From the NCBI RefSeq assembly GCF_000657795.2, contig NZ_JHEP02000006.1, positions 186,001 to 250,000 of the forward strand: a stretch of 64,000 bases of DNA, given 5' to 3'. Made by a program: the position numbers and the translations under genes. Each line of letters opens with the position of its first letter. Within the stretch, counting starts at the first letter, position 1. A model generated the notes under the pieces. That model saw only the letters and a list, made by a program, of their open reading frames with translations. It ran no database searches and was not told the origin of the DNA. Source of the DNA: Bordetella pseudohinzii (lineage in GTDB: Bacteria > Pseudomonadota > Gammaproteobacteria > Burkholderiales > Burkholderiaceae_B). Shown here in pieces: positions 52,162-60,882 of the stretch.

Positions 52162-53686
52162 GCGCAGCTGGCGGCGGCCCCTGCTGGGCATCCGGACGCT
52201 GCTGATCTCCCTGTTGCTGCCTGGCGTGATTCTTCTGCTGGTCATCGACAGCCTGAACGACTACCGCACGCTGTCCTCGATCACCAACGAAGCCTATGAC
52301 TCGGCCTTGCTGGAGCCGGCGCGCGTGCTCGAAAGCAGTCTGGAGTTCAATCCGGACGGCAGCCTGCAGGTGGCCACGCCCCTGTATGCCCAGGTCATGC
52401 TTGAATCCCGCGCGGGCCTGCGCAAGTATTTCCGTATCGAGGAAATCGACCCGCCCTGGCCCGACGGCCGCAAGGGCGAGCCGCCGCCCGGCCACAGCCT
52501 GGCCGGCATGCCCGAGATGCCGCGCCCGCCGCAATGGCCCCTGGGCAATGGGCAGCCCGTGTTCTATGACGCGGTCTACCGCAATGATCCGGTGCGCGCT
52601 GTGGCGGTGCTGCGCGACCTCTACTATCACGGCCAGCATCGCCAGGTCCTGGTGATCGTCGCCGAGAGCATGGGCAAGCGCCTGGCGGCCGAGACGGCGG
52701 CCCAGCGCCAGGAGATCCTGCGCGATGCGCGCATGCTGGCCCTGGTGGCGCTCCTGGTCTGGTGGGGCGTGACCTGGGCGCTGCGGCCGCTCGTGCGCCT
52801 GCGCAACGACATCCGCTCGCGGCGCCAGGATGACCTGACAGCGCTGGACGCTTCGCGCGTGCCCAGCGAAGTGGCGCCCCTGGTCGAGGCGGTCAACTAC
52901 CACATTGCCCGCCATCGCCACGTCATCGATGAACAATCGCAGTTTCTGGCCGACGCCTCGCACCAGCTGCGCACGCCCCTGGCCATCATGCTCACGCAGG
53001 CGCAGTATGCGCTGCGCGAGCGCGACCCGGCGCGCGCGCAGGAGGGCTTGCGGGCCATCGTGGACCAACTGCGCCGCACGCGGCGGCTGACCGAGCAGCT
53101 GCTGTCGCTGGCGCACGCCAACCAGGCCGAGGTCATGCCGCGCCAGGTCCTGGATCTCAACGACCTGGCGCGCGAGGCCGTGCTGCAGTATCTGCCCCTG
53201 GCGCACGACAAACGCCAGGATCTCGGCTGGGTGGACGCCCGTGGCGAGGATACGGCGCACGAGGATGGCGGCGCGGCCGTCGTGCCGGTGCTGGGCAGCG
53301 AGGCCGAACTGCACGAACTGCTTTCCAATCTCGTGCACAACGCCATCAACTACGCGCCGGTCGGCGCCCGGATCACGGTGTCCGTCGTGAAGAAAACCGA
53401 TCGCGCCGAAGTCATCGTCGCCGACAATGGGCCGGGTATCGATCCCCCGCTGCGCGCCCGGGCCTTTGCGCGCTTTGACCGCATCGGCGGCGAGCGCTCG
53501 GCCGCCTCTTCGGGCACCGGGCTGGGTCTGGCCATCGCGCGCGGCTTTGCGCGCCGCAATGACGGCGATATCGAGCTGCGCGACGGCGAGCCCAATGACC
53601 AGGGCGGACATGGCCTGGCCGCCGTCTTCTGGATCCCCCTGGCCCATGCCAAGCCGTCCGATCCGGGCGCGGACGCCCACGCCTGA
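52142..53686 (+). CDS. tctE: Sensor histidine kinase, TctE-like
   Basis: 514 residues. Helix 1 (GIRTLLISLLLPGVILLLVI), a periplasmic sensor region of about 155 residues, helix 2 (MLALVALLVWWGVTWAL), then HisKA with the phospho-His in FLADASHQLRTPLAIM and the ATPase domain (ELLSNLVHNAINYAP, VADNGPGIDPP, GTGLGLAIARGFA). The start is GTG 52142, 20 bp inside the regulator gene; no ATG is available. Expected to sense extracellular carboxylates; the ligand is unknown. Confidence 0.88.
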   Translation: MSPPSPERSWRRPLLGIRTLLISLLLPGVILLLVIDSLNDYRTLSSITNEAYDSALLEPARVLESSLEFNPDGSLQVATPLYAQVMLESRAGLRKYFRIEEIDPPWPDGRKGEPPPGHSLAGMPEMPRPPQWPLGNGQPVFYDAVYRNDPVRAVAVLRDLYYHGQHRQVLVIVAESMGKRLAAETAAQRQEILRDARMLALVALLVWWGVTWALRPLVRLRNDIRSRRQDDLTALDASRVPSEVAPLVEAVNYHIARHRHVIDEQSQFLADASHQLRTPLAIMLTQAQYALRERDPARAQEGLRAIVDQLRRTRRLTEQLLSLAHANQAEVMPRQVLDLNDLAREAVLQYLPLAHDKRQDLGWVDARGEDTAHEDGGAAVVPVLGSEAELHELLSNLVHNAINYAPVGARITVSVVKKTDRAEVIVADNGPGIDPPLRARAFARFDRIGGERSAASSGTGLGLAIARGFARRNDGDIELRDGEPNDQGGHGLAAVFWIPLAHAKPSDPGADAHA

Positions 53687-53870
53687 CGCGATTCGGGCCC
53701 AGACCTCCTAGGGATAACCCCGGGATTCAGGAACCCGACAGTCAATAGAAAGCGGATTAGCAGCTTCGCTTCGTATTCTGCCTGCCGGTCTCGTTGAACA
53801 CGGGACCGGCCGCGCCCGCATTCTGGAGCGCCGGCAGAACAACCGCGCCCAGGGCGCGCGAGGAGCAAGA

Positions 53871-54362
53871 GTGGACTTATCTAGTTATAAAAAGGATTAC
53901 TACGGGGGAGCGTTGATGGTGCTGGTCGGCCTGGGGGCCGTCTACGCCGGTACTGACTACCATCTGGGTTCTTTGTCCCATATGGGCCCGGGATTCTTTC
54001 CCGCGGCGGTAGGCGCTCTGTTGGCCTTTGTCGGCCTGTTGATTGCCGTATCGGCGCGCGCCAAGGGCGCGGCCGACCTGGGCGAGGAGGAAAAGGCTCC
54101 GGAGCCCGGCGGGCATAGCCATGCTTTTCCGGATCTGCGCGGCAGCTTCTGCATCCTGCTGGGCATCCTGGCCTTTCTGCTCCTGGGCGAGTGGGGCGGC
54201 CTGTTGCCGGCCACGTTCGCCATTGTGTTCATCTCGGCGCTGGGCGATCGCACCAACACCTTGAAGCAGGCCCTGTTCCTGTCCGTGTCGATGTGCGTGA
54301 TCGCCGTCGTTGTCTTCTGGTGGGCGCTGCAGCTGCAGTTGCCGCTGTTTCGCTGGGGTTGA
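53871..54362 (+). CDS. tctB: Tripartite tricarboxylate transporter small membrane subunit TctB
   Basis: 163 residues, four helices (GGALMVLVGLGAVYAG, FFPAAVGALLAFVGLLIAV, FCILLGILAFLLLGEWGG, ALFLSVSMCVIAVVVFWWAL). The start is GTG 53871 with AGGAG 5 nt upstream. A poorly conserved acidic/Gly loop (EEEKAPEPGGHSH) separates the halves. It follows the kinase gene by 184 bp and precedes tctA by 5 bp. Confidence 0.9.
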   Translation: MDLSSYKKDYYGGALMVLVGLGAVYAGTDYHLGSLSHMGPGFFPAAVGALLAFVGLLIAVSARAKGAADLGEEEKAPEPGGHSHAFPDLRGSFCILLGILAFLLLGEWGGLLPATFAIVFISALGDRTNTLKQALFLSVSMCVIAVVVFWWALQLQLPLFRWG

Positions 54363-54367
54363 ACGCC

Positions 54368-55891
54368 ATGATCATGCAATCCTTGACCGACCTCTGGTAT
54401 GGCTTCGGCATCGCCTTCCAGTGGCATAACCTGATGTGGTCGTTCTTCGGCGTGCTGGTGGGCAACCTCATCGGCGTGCTGCCCGGCATGGGCGCGCTGT
54501 CGGCGATCTCCATCCTGCTGCCCCTGACCTACGTCATGCATCCGGTGCCCGCCATCCTGATGCTGGCCGGCATCTTCTACGGCTCGCAATATGGCGGCGC
54601 CATCGGCGCGATCCTGCTGAACCTGCCCTCGCACCCGCCGCATGCCGTGACCTGCCTGGACGGCTATCCGCTGACCAAGCAGGGCAAGGGCGGCACGGCC
54701 CTGGGCATCACGATGATCTGCTCGTTCTTTGCCGCGTCCGTGGGCATCATCGTGATGATTTTCGCCTCGCCCCTGCTGGTCGAGGTGGCCTTCAAGTTCG
54801 GCCCGACCGAGATCTTCTCCATCATGCTGCTGGGCCTGCTGGCCGGCGCCACCATGTCGCGCGGCTCGCCGCTGCGCGGCGTGGCCATGACGCTGTTCGG
54901 CCTGCTGTGCGGCGTGGTGGGCACCGACGTGAACACGGGCACCATCCGCTTCTCGTTCGGCCTGCTGGACCTCTCCGACGGCCTGGAACTGGTGGCCATC
55001 TCCATGGGCCTGTTCGGCGTGGCCGACTTCCTCATGAGCGTCAACCGCATGGCCGCCATCAGCACCGGCGCCAAGCTGCGCGTGCGCGACATGCGGCCCA
55101 GCAAGGCCGAGATGAAGCAAGCCTTCATGCCCATGGTGCGCGGCACCCTGGTGGGCACGGTGTTCGGCGCCATGCCCGGCACGGGCCCGACCATCACCAC
55201 CTTCATCGCCTACGCCCTGGAGCGCAAGATCTCCAAGACCCCCGAGAAATTCGGCACCGGCATGATAGGCGGCGTGGCCGCGCCCGAGGCGGCCTCGCAC
55301 TCCAAGACGCAGGTCGATTTCATTCCGACGATGAGCCTGGGGATCCCGGGCGACGCCGTGATGGCCCTGATCCTGGGCGCGCTGCTTATCCAGGGCATCC
55401 AGCCCGGTCCGCAGCTGATCACCGAGCATCCGGATATCTTCTGGGGCCTGATCGCCAGTTTCTGGGTCGGCAACGTGCTGCTCATGGTGCTCAACGTGCC
55501 GCTGATCGGCGTCTGGGTCAAGCTGCTGCAAGTCCCTTACCGCTATCTGTTCCCATCGGCGCTGTTCTTTATCGCGGTGGGCGTCTTCAGCACCCAGAAC
55601 AGCCTGTTCCAGATCTGGGAAGTGCTGGCCTTCGGCGTGATCGGCGCCTTGCTCATGTTCCTGGACTTCTCGGTGGCGCCCATTCTGCTGGGCTTCGTGC
55701 TTGGCCCCATGGTCGAGGAGAACTTCCGGCGGGCCCTGCTGTTGTCGCGCGGCGACATGATGATCTTCGTGGAGCGTCCGATCAGCGCCTGGTTCATGGC
55801 CGCCAGCGCCCTGCTGATCCTTCTGCAGATCTGGGCATTCCTGCGCCGCAACCGCAAAAAGCCCCAGGCCTCGGCGCAGACGGCGGCCTGA
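54368..55891 (+). CDS. tctA: Tripartite tricarboxylate transporter large membrane subunit TctA
   Basis: 507 residues, about 11-12 helices, the conducting subunit. Family motifs: LVGNLIGVLPGMGALSAISILLPL (split at LPGMG), FYGSQYGGAIGAILLNLP, GTVFGAMPGTGPTIT, TMSLGIPGDAVMALILGAL and the C-terminal LGPMVEENFRRALLLSRGD. The periplasmic receptor TctC/Bug is missing from this operon, so the pair must use one encoded elsewhere. A strong terminator follows. Confidence 0.95.
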   Translation: MIMQSLTDLWYGFGIAFQWHNLMWSFFGVLVGNLIGVLPGMGALSAISILLPLTYVMHPVPAILMLAGIFYGSQYGGAIGAILLNLPSHPPHAVTCLDGYPLTKQGKGGTALGITMICSFFAASVGIIVMIFASPLLVEVAFKFGPTEIFSIMLLGLLAGATMSRGSPLRGVAMTLFGLLCGVVGTDVNTGTIRFSFGLLDLSDGLELVAISMGLFGVADFLMSVNRMAAISTGAKLRVRDMRPSKAEMKQAFMPMVRGTLVGTVFGAMPGTGPTITTFIAYALERKISKTPEKFGTGMIGGVAAPEAASHSKTQVDFIPTMSLGIPGDAVMALILGALLIQGIQPGPQLITEHPDIFWGLIASFWVGNVLLMVLNVPLIGVWVKLLQVPYRYLFPSALFFIAVGVFSTQNSLFQIWEVLAFGVIGALLMFLDFSVAPILLGFVLGPMVEENFRRALLLSRGDMMIFVERPISAWFMAASALLILLQIWAFLRRNRKKPQASAQTAA

Positions 55892-55914
55892 TCCAACGCG
55901 GTTTCAATGTGTGG

Positions 55915-55938
55915 GGCGGCCTTCGGGCCGCCTTTTTT
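55915..55938 (+). terminator. Rho-independent terminator of tctBA
   Basis: GGCGGCC-TTCG-GGCCGCC with a stable UUCG tetraloop, followed by six T. It starts 23 bp after the tctA stop codon. Confidence 0.95.
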
Positions 55939-56004
55939 GCGCCCGCGCCGACGGGGGCGTCCTGTAGAATCGGGCGCTGGTTTCCACACTTTCCGCGGGC
56001 GAGA

Positions 56005-56754
56005 TTGGACAAGACATTTCTTAAAGGCCTGGTGCTCCTGGAAGCCATGGCCCGCAACGAAAAAGGCTCCGGAGTCAGCGAACTGGCCTCGCAGCTGCTG
56101 CTCAACAAGAGCAACGTCCATCGTCTGCTGCAAGCCCTGGTGCATCAGGGCTTTGCCCGCAAGAATCCCGACACCGGCCGCTATGAGCTCACCATGAAGC
56201 TATGGGAGCTGGGGGCGCGCATCGCCGATCGCCTCGATGTGCGCACCGAGGCCCTGCCTTTCATGCGCGAGCTGGCGCAGGAATCCCTTGAGACTGTCCA
56301 TCTCTCCATTCTCGAAGGATCCGAGGTGCTCTATATCGAAAAGATAGACAGTCCGCAGCCGGTGCGCGCCTATACCACCGTCGGCGGCCGGGCGCCCGCG
56401 CAATGCGTCGCCACGGGCAAGGCCTTGCTGGCCTGGGCCGGCGAGCCGGCGCTGGCAGCGGTCAAGAGCCGTCTCAAGCCGCATACCGGCAAGTCCCTCA
56501 TGCGTCTGGGCGATTTGCGCCGCGAACTCGAAGCCATCCGCGCCCAGGGTTTTGCCATCAATCGCGGCGAGTGGCGCGAGCAGGTCGTGGGGGCGGCGGC
56601 GCCCATCCGCGATGCCTCGGCCAGCGTCGTGGCCGCCGTGGGCATCTCCGGTCCGGCCGAGCGCCTGGATCAACAGAAACTGGTCCAGGCGGGCAAGCGC
56701 GTGCGCGAGATCGCCGATACGATCTCGCGTCGCCTGGGCTATAGCGGCGCCTAG
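56005..56754 (+). CDS. IclR-family transcriptional regulator
   Basis: 249 residues from TTG 56005. Winged helix (FLKGLVLLEAMARNEKGSG, VSELASQLLLNKSNVHRLLQ), then the IclR effector domain (VHLSILEGSEVLYIEKIDS, APAQCVATGKALLAW, INRGEWREQVVGAAAPIRDA). The frame is open far upstream through tctA, but the conserved N-terminus and the terminator at 55938 fix the gene start here. Possible targets are the adjacent tct genes or the convergent CoA-ester genes. Overlaps the convergent hydratase gene by 4 bp. Confidence 0.88.
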   Translation: MDKTFLKGLVLLEAMARNEKGSGVSELASQLLLNKSNVHRLLQALVHQGFARKNPDTGRYELTMKLWELGARIADRLDVRTEALPFMRELAQESLETVHLSILEGSEVLYIEKIDSPQPVRAYTTVGGRAPAQCVATGKALLAWAGEPALAAVKSRLKPHTGKSLMRLGDLRRELEAIRAQGFAINRGEWREQVVGAAAPIRDASASVVAAVGISGPAERLDQQKLVQAGKRVREIADTISRRLGYSGA

Positions 56755-57473
56755 CTGGTCGCGCGAAAGGCGCGGATCCGGTCCTTGAGGCCGGGCTGCG
56801 AGGCCGAGCGCGCCAGCGCCGCCATATCGCCATCCGGATTGCCGCCGCGCGTGAGCGAGCGCAGCCAGTGGCGGCCGGCCGGCGGCAGGGACAAGACGCT
56901 TTCGCGGGCGCGCGCGATCCGCTCGTCCCAGCTGCCGGTCTGCGCCACGCCCTGCAGAAAGCCGATCTCCACGGCCTGCGCCGCATCGAAGCCGCGGGCG
57001 CTCTCCAGCAAGTCGTAGGCGTGCTGTTCGCCCACGAGTTCGGCCAGGCGGCGCGTGCCCAGCGCCAGGCCGAACTTCAGGCCCGGCATGCGAAAGCGCG
57101 CATCGGGCGCGGCCCAGCGCTGGCGGCAGGCCGCGATGAGGTCCACGCCCGCGCCGAAATTGCCGCCATGGGCCAGCGCCAGCGTCGCGCAAGCGCCATA
57201 GGCCACTGTCTGCAGCAGGGTCTCGATGCGGATGAAGCGCAGCACCAGGTCGCCTTCGCTCAAGTCCTCGAAGCCGGTGAAATCAAAGCCGGCCGAGAAG
57301 TTGCTGCCCGCGCCGCGCAGCACCAGCAGCGGCACCTGTTCGGCCTGCGCGGCCAGCACGGCATCGAGCAGGCGTTCGACCAGCTCGGCCGACAGGGCGT
57401 TGCGTTTTTCCGGGCGGTTGAGCGTCAGGACCCAATAGGCCTCATGCCGGTCGATTGTCAGCACCTCGCTCAT
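56751..57473 (-). CDS. Enoyl-CoA hydratase/isomerase-family protein with altered active site
   Basis: 240 residues of the crotonase fold: RPEKRNALSAELVERLL, the first oxyanion loop SNFSAGFDF and the second GGNFGAGVDLIAAC. The two catalytic glutamates of rat-type hydratase appear as Asp (GVDL) and Gly (RMPGLKFG), so water addition is doubtful; isomerase, dehalogenase, decarboxylase or hydrolase chemistry is possible. Its start overlaps the stop of the CoA-transferase gene by 4 bp (ATGA), indicating an operon acting on one CoA thioester. Confidence 0.85.
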   Translation of the reverse strand: MSEVLTIDRHEAYWVLTLNRPEKRNALSAELVERLLDAVLAAQAEQVPLLVLRGAGSNFSAGFDFTGFEDLSEGDLVLRFIRIETLLQTVAYGACATLALAHGGNFGAGVDLIAACRQRWAAPDARFRMPGLKFGLALGTRRLAELVGEQHAYDLLESARGFDAAQAVEIGFLQGVAQTGSWDERIARARESVLSLPPAGRHWLRSLTRGGNPDGDMAALARSASQPGLKDRIRAFRATS

Positions 57474-58618
57474 GCCTGCGTCTCCGGAAGAATCTCCGCA
57501 TTGTGCTCGCCCAGGGCGGGCGGATTGCGGCGCACGGGCAGGCCCTGGCCGTTGATCTTGATCGGCGAGGTGAAGGTGCGGGTGACGTGGTCGCCGGGCA
57601 GTGTGATTTCCTGCACCCATTGCATGTGCGCGACCTGGGGGTCGGCCAGGACTTGCGAGTAGGTGTTGATGGGCGCGCTGGGCACGCCGGCCTCCTGGAA
57701 ACACCGCAGCCAGTGCGCCGCGTCCTGCGTGACGAAGACGGTCTCCAGCAGGTCGCGCAGGGCGGCCTGGTTGCGGGCGCGCAGCGTCGTGCTCTGGAAG
57801 CGCTCATCGTTGAGCAGCTCCGGCCGTTGGACCACCTGGCACACCGAACGCCACAGGGCATCGTTGCCGGCGGCCATGGCGAAATAGCCGTCTCGGCAGC
57901 GGAAGGCCTGATAGGGCGCATTGCGCGGGTGGGCCGAACCCAGCTTGGCGGGATCCTTGCCGCTGCCGAAGTATTCGGAGGTCTGCAAGGCGGCGATGGC
58001 CAGAGTGGTGCCCAGCATGGGCACGTCGATATGCGCGCCCTGGCCGGTCTGCTGCACCTGGCGCAACGAGGCGGCGATGGAGAAGGCGGCATACAGGCCG
58101 GCCGCGAAATCGGCCAGCGGCACGCCGCACTTGACCGGCGCGCCATCGGCTTCGCCCGTCACGCTCATGACGCCGCCCATGGCCTGGATGGTGAGGTCGA
58201 AACCGCCCTCCGCCGCGCGCGGCCCCGATTGCCCATAGGCCGAGATCGAACAATAAAGCAGGCGCGGATTGATGGCCTTCAGGCTTGCGTAGTCCAGCCC
58301 CAGACGTTGCATGACGCCCGGCCGGTTGTTCTCCAGGAGCACATCGGCCTCGGCGGCGAGCGCGCGCGCCTGGGCCTGGCCGGCGGGGGATTTCAGATCC
58401 AGCGTCACCGAGCGCTTGTTGCGGTTGAGCGAAGCGAAATTCTCGCTATAGCCGTTGTTGATCGGCGGCCAGGCGCGCAGCGTGTCGCCGCCGCCGGGGT
58501 GTTCGATCTTCACCAGGTCCGCGCCCATGTCGGCCAGCAGCATGCCGCAATAGGGGCCGGCCGCGACATTGCAGAACTCAAGCACGCGGATGCCTTGCAA
58601 GGGGAGGGGGGTGTCCAC
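57470..58618 (-). CDS. Class III (CaiB/BaiF) CoA-transferase
   Basis: 382 residues, the formyl-CoA/carnitine-CoA transferase family. GIRVLEFCNVAAGPYCGMLLADMGADLVKIEHP (split at GPYC) gives the N-terminal fold; the catalytic Asp is expected in FDLTIQAMGGVMSVTG. GTG 58618 has GGAG 8 nt upstream. It probably activates a carboxylic acid by transfer from another CoA ester, after which the hydratase-like protein acts. A palindromic site (58659-58675) lies upstream of this operon. Confidence 0.9.
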   Translation of the reverse strand: MDTPLPLQGIRVLEFCNVAAGPYCGMLLADMGADLVKIEHPGGGDTLRAWPPINNGYSENFASLNRNKRSVTLDLKSPAGQAQARALAAEADVLLENNRPGVMQRLGLDYASLKAINPRLLYCSISAYGQSGPRAAEGGFDLTIQAMGGVMSVTGEADGAPVKCGVPLADFAAGLYAAFSIAASLRQVQQTGQGAHIDVPMLGTTLAIAALQTSEYFGSGKDPAKLGSAHPRNAPYQAFRCRDGYFAMAAGNDALWRSVCQVVQRPELLNDERFQSTTLRARNQAALRDLLETVFVTQDAAHWLRCFQEAGVPSAPINTYSQVLADPQVAHMQWVQEITLPGDHVTRTFTSPIKINGQGLPVRRNPPALGEHNAEILPETQA

Positions 58619-58658
58619 CGCATCTTCTCCAAAGGGCTGTTCACTGCCCAGCCATGAT

Positions 58659-58675
58659 GTTCCAGATATTGGAAC
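58659..58675. promoter_or_regulatory. Candidate LysR operator before the CoA-transferase operon
   Basis: GTTCCAGATATTGGAAC: perfect 6-bp arms around five bases, containing the T-N11-A pattern of LysR-type sites. It lies 41 bp upstream of the CoA-transferase start. Its arms match those of the site at 59733-59748. Confidence 0.65.
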
Positions 58676-58798
58676 GGCGTTTTTAATTTATGCGTATTTT
58701 TAGAGCGATCCCGATTGTAGGCAAGAACGCCGGCGGGTCAAGGCCGGTCCCGGACAGGCCTGTATTTCACGGGAGACAGCTGGTCTGGAGGGCTGGCC

Positions 58799-59728
58799 TT
58801 AGCGCGTAAGGGGCTTCATGCCCATGCGCTCATAGCTGGGCGCCAGGCGCTCGAATAGAAAGTCGAGAAAGGCGCGCACCGCCGGGATCATGCCGCGCCG
58901 CGAAGGATAGATGCAGTGCACGATGCCCTCGGGCGAACGCCAGTCGGGCAGCACGGGCACGAGTTCGCCGCGGCGCAGCTCCGCCTGGGTGGCGACCGAG
59001 GGCAGCAAGGCGATGCCGCGCCCGCGCACGGCGGCTTCGGTCAGGACAATGAAATCATTGCAGCACAGGCGCGGCGTCACCGTGATCGCGCGCTCCTTGC
59101 CCTCGCCGTTGTGCAGCGACCAGACGACCTCGGTCTGCGGATCATTGAAGCTCAAGGTCGTGTGATGGACCAGGTCCTCCGGCGTGTCCGGCGCGCCATG
59201 GCGCTGCAGATAGGCCGGGCTGGCGACCAGGGTGCCGCTGGCCGCGCCCAATTGGCGCACCACCAGCTCCGCGTCGGTGTCCAGCTTGGTCCGCACCCGC
59301 AAGGCCAGGTCCACGCCTTCGTTGATCAGGTCCACCCGCCGGTTGGTCGCCAGCATCTGGATGGAGACCTCCGGCCAAGTGTCCATGAATTCCGGCAGCA
59401 AAGGGGCCAGCAGCTGCTGGGCGATGGAAATCGGGCAGCTCACCACCACCGGGCCCGAAGGCTGTGTCTGCAATTGCCGCATGGCCTCCTCGGCGGCGCG
59501 CGCCGAGGCGGTCATCTCGCGGCAGTAATGCAGGTAGCGCTCGCCGGCCGTGGTCAGGCGCAGGCGGCGCGTCGTGCGCTGTAAAAGCCTCACCCCCAGC
59601 CTTGCTTCAAGCTGCGAGATGCGGCGCGACAACCGCGATTTGGGGATATCGAGCACGCGCGCGGCGGCGCTGAATCCGCCCTGGTCGACGACTTGCGAGA
59701 AATAGAAAAGGTCGTTGAGATCTTGCAT
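58799..59728 (-). CDS. LysR-family transcriptional regulator
   Basis: 309 residues. The N-terminal HTH is FYFSQVVDQGGFSAAARVLDIPKSRLSRRISQLE (split at GGFSAA), followed by the substrate-binding domain (GPVVVSCPISIAQQLLAPLLPEF, GVDLALRVRTKLDTDAELVVRQLG). It resembles the group of LysR proteins that hold two effector subdomains with a short C-terminus. It precedes the CoA-transferase/hydratase operon on the same strand, and similar palindromes occur before both units. Confidence 0.92.
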   Translation of the reverse strand: MQDLNDLFYFSQVVDQGGFSAAARVLDIPKSRLSRRISQLEARLGVRLLQRTTRRLRLTTAGERYLHYCREMTASARAAEEAMRQLQTQPSGPVVVSCPISIAQQLLAPLLPEFMDTWPEVSIQMLATNRRVDLINEGVDLALRVRTKLDTDAELVVRQLGAASGTLVASPAYLQRHGAPDTPEDLVHHTTLSFNDPQTEVVWSLHNGEGKERAITVTPRLCCNDFIVLTEAAVRGRGIALLPSVATQAELRRGELVPVLPDWRSPEGIVHCIYPSRRGMIPAVRAFLDFLFERLAPSYERMGMKPLTR

Positions 59729-59732
59729 GAAT

Positions 59733-59748
59733 GTTCTAAAGATGGAAC
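59733..59748. promoter_or_regulatory. Candidate LysR operator before lysR itself
   Basis: GTTCTAAAGATGGAAC: arms GTTCTA and TGGAAC, one mismatched pair, four-base centre. It lies 5 bp upstream of the lysR start codon, consistent with autorepression. A further GAACGTTC palindrome overlaps its right end (59745-59752). Confidence 0.55.
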
Positions 59749-59856
59749 GTTCAGTTCATCATAGACCTGTTTATGGTGTTCGCGGCGCCGGCCGATAACA
59801 TCAGCCCGAGGGCATTCCCGAAGGCCGGGCCCCGGCTCGCCCGAGGCGGACGGCGC

Positions 59857-59882
59857 AAAAAAAAGACGAGGCAAGCCTCGTC
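59857..59882 (-). terminator. Rho-independent terminator of the beta-hydroxyacid dehydrogenase gene
   Basis: On the minus strand GACGAGGC-TT-GCCTCGTC is followed by eight T. It begins 20 bp after the stop codon. A short T run on the other side may allow some bidirectional use. Confidence 0.9.
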
Positions 59883-59901
59883 CCTTTTGATGTCCGCCGC
59901 T

Positions 59902-60807
59902 TCAGCTGCGCAGGCGGGTGATGAGGCTGGAGGTGTCCCAGCGGCCGCCGCCGTTTTTCTGCACGTCGCCGTAGAACTGATCCACCAGCGCGGTCAGCGG
60001 CAGGCGGGCGCCGTTGTGGCGGGCTTCGGCAAGCACCAGGCCCAGGTCCTTGCGCATCCAGTCCACGGCGAAGCCGAAATCGAACTTGCCATCGACCATG
60101 GTGCCGCCGCGGTTTTCCATTTGCCAGCTTTGCGCGGCGCCCTTGCTGATCACGTCGAGCACCAGCTTCATGTCCAGGTCGGCCGCCTGGCCGAAGGCGA
60201 TGGCTTCGGCCAGCCCTTGCACCACGCCGGCGATACAGATCTGGTTGACCATCTTGGCCAGCTGGCCGGCGCCGGGCGCGCCCACCAGCGTGACCGCGCG
60301 GCCGTAGGCCGCCGCCACCGGCTTGATGGCGTCGAACACCGGGGCCTCGCCGCCGCACATGATGGTCAGCACGCCATTGACCGCGCCGGCCTGGCCGCCC
60401 GACACCGGGGCATCCACGAAGTTCAGGCCCAGCGCCTTGGCGCGCGCGTACAGCTCGCGAGCCACATCGGCCGAGGCCGTGGTGTGGTCCACAAACGTGG
60501 CGCCCTGGGCCATGCCGGCAAACGCGCCCTCATCGCCCAGCACCACGCTGCGCAGGTCTTCGTCATTGCCCACGCAGGCGAAAACGATCTGCGCGCCTTG
60601 CGCGGCCTGGCGGGGCGTGGCGGCCGACTTGCCGCCGAACTCCTGCACCCAGGCTTGCGCCTTGGCCGGGCTGCGGTTGTAGACGGTGACCTCGTGACCG
60701 GCGCGCGCGAGGTGGCCGGCCATGGGCAGGCCCATGACGCCCAGGCCGAGGAAGGCGACTTTCTTAGCCGCGACGTTGTCATAGGTTTTCGAGCCGATGC
60801 TTGCCAT
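59902..60807 (-). CDS. Beta-hydroxyacid dehydrogenase (3-hydroxyisobutyrate / tartronate-semialdehyde reductase family)
   Basis: 301 residues. NAD(P)-binding VAFLGLGVMGLPMAGHLARAG (start of Rossmann fold, split at GLPMA), substrate motif FVDAPVSGGQAGAVNG, catalytic Lys in GQLAKMVNQICIAG. Members reduce or oxidise small beta-hydroxy acids; tartronate semialdehyde or 3-hydroxyisobutyrate are the commonest substrates and cannot be separated by sight. It lies 75 bp after the short-chain dehydrogenase on the same strand and ends at a strong terminator. Confidence 0.9.
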   Translation of the reverse strand: MASIGSKTYDNVAAKKVAFLGLGVMGLPMAGHLARAGHEVTVYNRSPAKAQAWVQEFGGKSAATPRQAAQGAQIVFACVGNDEDLRSVVLGDEGAFAGMAQGATFVDHTTASADVARELYARAKALGLNFVDAPVSGGQAGAVNGVLTIMCGGEAPVFDAIKPVAAAYGRAVTLVGAPGAGQLAKMVNQICIAGVVQGLAEAIAFGQAADLDMKLVLDVISKGAAQSWQMENRGGTMVDGKFDFGFAVDWMRKDLGLVLAEARHNGARLPLTALVDQFYGDVQKNGGGRWDTSSLITRLRS

Positions 60808-60882
60808 GCCAGAGTTTCCCGGTAGAAGTAAGACAGCAAAGCCGATAACTTACCTTAATCGTCCGCCGGCCGCGAGCCGCGC

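Noticed and set aside
54436-56004. A 523-residue N-terminal extension of the IclR regulator
   Set aside because: It is an out-of-frame reading of tctA and crosses a strong terminator; the IclR domain begins at 56005.
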